From: Anaerocolumna cellulosilytica
Lineage (GTDB): Bacteria; Bacillota; Clostridia; Lachnospirales; Lachnospiraceae
Reading direction: 5' to 3'
Length of the DNA stretch: 64,000 nt
Assembly: GCF_014218335.1 (NCBI RefSeq)
Contig: NZ_AP023367.1
Coordinates: forward strand, 993,501-1,057,500
The notes under the pieces are model-generated. The model did not search any database. It was not told the origin of the DNA and saw only the letters and a list, made by a program, of their open reading frames with translations. The first letter of the stretch is position 1; the number at the start of each line of letters is the position of its first letter. Both the position numbers and the translations under genes were made by a program. Below are positions 63,421 through 64,000 of this stretch, in pieces.

Positions 63421-63457
63421 AAAAACACAGCACCAAGAGTACTTCCTGGTGCTGTCA
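63421..63457 (-). terminator. Terminator of the ferredoxin gene
   Basis: ACAGCACCA (63427-63435)/TGGTGCTGT (63448-63456); the T5 run is on the minus strand, just past the ferredoxin stop. Confidence 0.85.
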
Positions 63458-63464
63458 GGATAAA

Positions 63465-63668
63465 TTAAAAATATATAGTATGGTTACCAATCATTACTTT
63501 AGAAATACATTTTTTAGGACAAACCATTTGGCAAGCACCGCAGTCAACACATGTGGATTCGCTGATTACTCTTTTTTTAGAGTCCCCTTCTGTAATACAT
63601 CCAATGAGACATACTCTTTGGCATGTACCACAACCGATACATTCTGAGGTACTAATTCTTCTGGGCAT
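63465..63668 (-). CDS. 2x[4Fe-4S] ferredoxin
   Basis: A 67-residue ferredoxin with two clusters: CIGCGTCQRVC and CVDCGACQMVCPKKC, the classic CxxCxxCxxxC pairs; the first lacks the usual Pro and has a Leu (CLIGC). The short linker and small size match clostridial 8Fe ferredoxins. It carries electrons at low potential in the cytosol. It lies 22 nt downstream of the flavin protein gene on the same strand, so they are probably co-transcribed. Confidence 0.92.
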   Translation of the reverse strand: MPRRISTSECIGCGTCQRVCLIGCITEGDSKKRVISESTCVDCGACQMVCPKKCISKVMIGNHTIYF

Positions 63669-63690
63669 GAATTAATCCTTACTATCAAAA

Positions 63691-64000
63691 TTACAATGTT
63701 TGTTTACAGGAGGTAACGCTCACTTCCAATGTTCTTGTAAGGAATGGGCATTTTTCTTTCATCTTATTAAAATTTTCTCCCTCTTTTAACAATTTAGCAG
63801 TTCCTTCCAATAAGAAGCCGGTTCCCATATATTTGTATCCCATAACCTCTTTACTGCCAAGTGTTAATTTAACCTTAGGGTTAACAATGATATTTTCTTC
63901 TGTTTTAATCATGGCAGCAGCAGGAATTAATATTTTGTTATCATCTAAAACAATTAAATAGCTATTCCAGGTATTAGCAATATGAGCCTCGTTATTAGAA
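63691..64000 (-). CDS. Pyridoxamine 5'-phosphate oxidase-like flavin protein, 5' end outside window
   Basis: The frame is open to the right edge (SNNEAHIANTWNSYLIVLDD then NKILIPAAAM), so the start lies beyond it; 102 C-terminal codons are visible. IANTWNSYLIVLDDNKILIP and VMGYKYMGTGFLLEGTAKLL look like the FMN-binding split barrel of the PPOX/FMN-reductase family. Function is unknown; an oxidoreductase coupled to the downstream ferredoxin is plausible. Confidence 0.7.
   Translation of the reverse strand, partial: SNNEAHIANTWNSYLIVLDDNKILIPAAAMIKTEENIIVNPKVKLTLGSKEVMGYKYMGTGFLLEGTAKLLKEGENFNKMKEKCPFLTRTLEVSVTSCKQTL

Larger units (their letters stand above)
63046..63464. other. Right end of the island and downstream gap
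   Basis: It contains attR (63193-63236), terminators at 63284 and 63389 and the minus-strand terminator at 63421. No gene. Confidence 0.6.

Overview
The window is AT-rich DNA with strong AGGAGG-type ribosome binding sites, sporulation genes (sigH, a SleB-type hydrolase), a T-box leader and [FeFe]-hydrogenase maturases. This points to an anaerobic, spore-forming, plant-polysaccharide-degrading clostridium, most likely Lachnospiraceae of the Clostridium phytofermentans type. That assignment is inferred from gene content, not from a search.

Layout. 1-6.3 kb: three Wadjet-type SMC genes (jetA cut by the window edge, jetB, jetC) with no jetD downstream. 6.5-7.1 kb: an Asp/Arg-repeat protein. 7.2-10.1 kb: hydE and hydG behind a long leader that looks like a ligand-responsive terminator. 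10.3-11.3 kb: a DUF2325 protein and flavodoxin behind a probable Fur box. 11.4-15.2 kb: a beta-helix surface protein, an atypical hemerythrin and an orphan response regulator. 15.5-18.2 kb: aconitase. 18.2-22.6 kb: a pectin/rhamnose catabolic cluster (AraC regulator, kduI, kduD, a lectin-like protein, rhaM). 22.7-27.3 kb: a probable nitric-oxide/oxygen defence module (flavodiiron protein, Crp/Fnr regulator, ScdA-type repair protein, DUF1858, DUF438), two of whose promoters carry matching Fnr-like boxes near -41.5. 27.4-48.3 kb: mixed housekeeping and accessory genes: two MATE exporters, rfbC-rfbD with an rfbB remnant, a SleB hydrolase, an ABC-F ATPase with a possible attenuating leader, two Eis-like acetyltransferases, an alcohol dehydrogenase, Rrf2 regulator plus metY, lipoproteins, cytidine deaminase and a chemoreceptor. 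48.5-59.4 kb: two tRNAs, then the conserved Firmicutes string ispF ... cysE-cysS-mrnC-rlmB ... sigH, led for cysE-cysS by a cysteine T-box and interrupted by inserted genes. 59.4-63.2 kb: a small decayed island in tRNA-Thr, bounded by a 44-bp direct repeat and holding an integrase remnant, a tRNA-like sequence, a secreted Ig-like protein and a HELGH membrane protein. 63.4-64 kb: a ferredoxin and a flavin split-barrel protein cut by the window end.

The recurring theme is iron and redox homeostasis: hydrogenase maturation, flavodoxin replacing ferredoxin under iron limitation, aconitase, di-iron proteins, Fe-S repair and likely Fe-S-sensing regulators (Crp/Fnr, Rrf2). A second theme is RNA-level control: the hydE leader, the ABC-F leader and the cysteine T-box. 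The most notable candidates for something undescribed are the hydE leader, a recurring ~25-bp leader motif in front of unrelated genes, the 20-bp-arm palindrome over the scdA start, and the tRNA-Thr island with its tRNA-like element.
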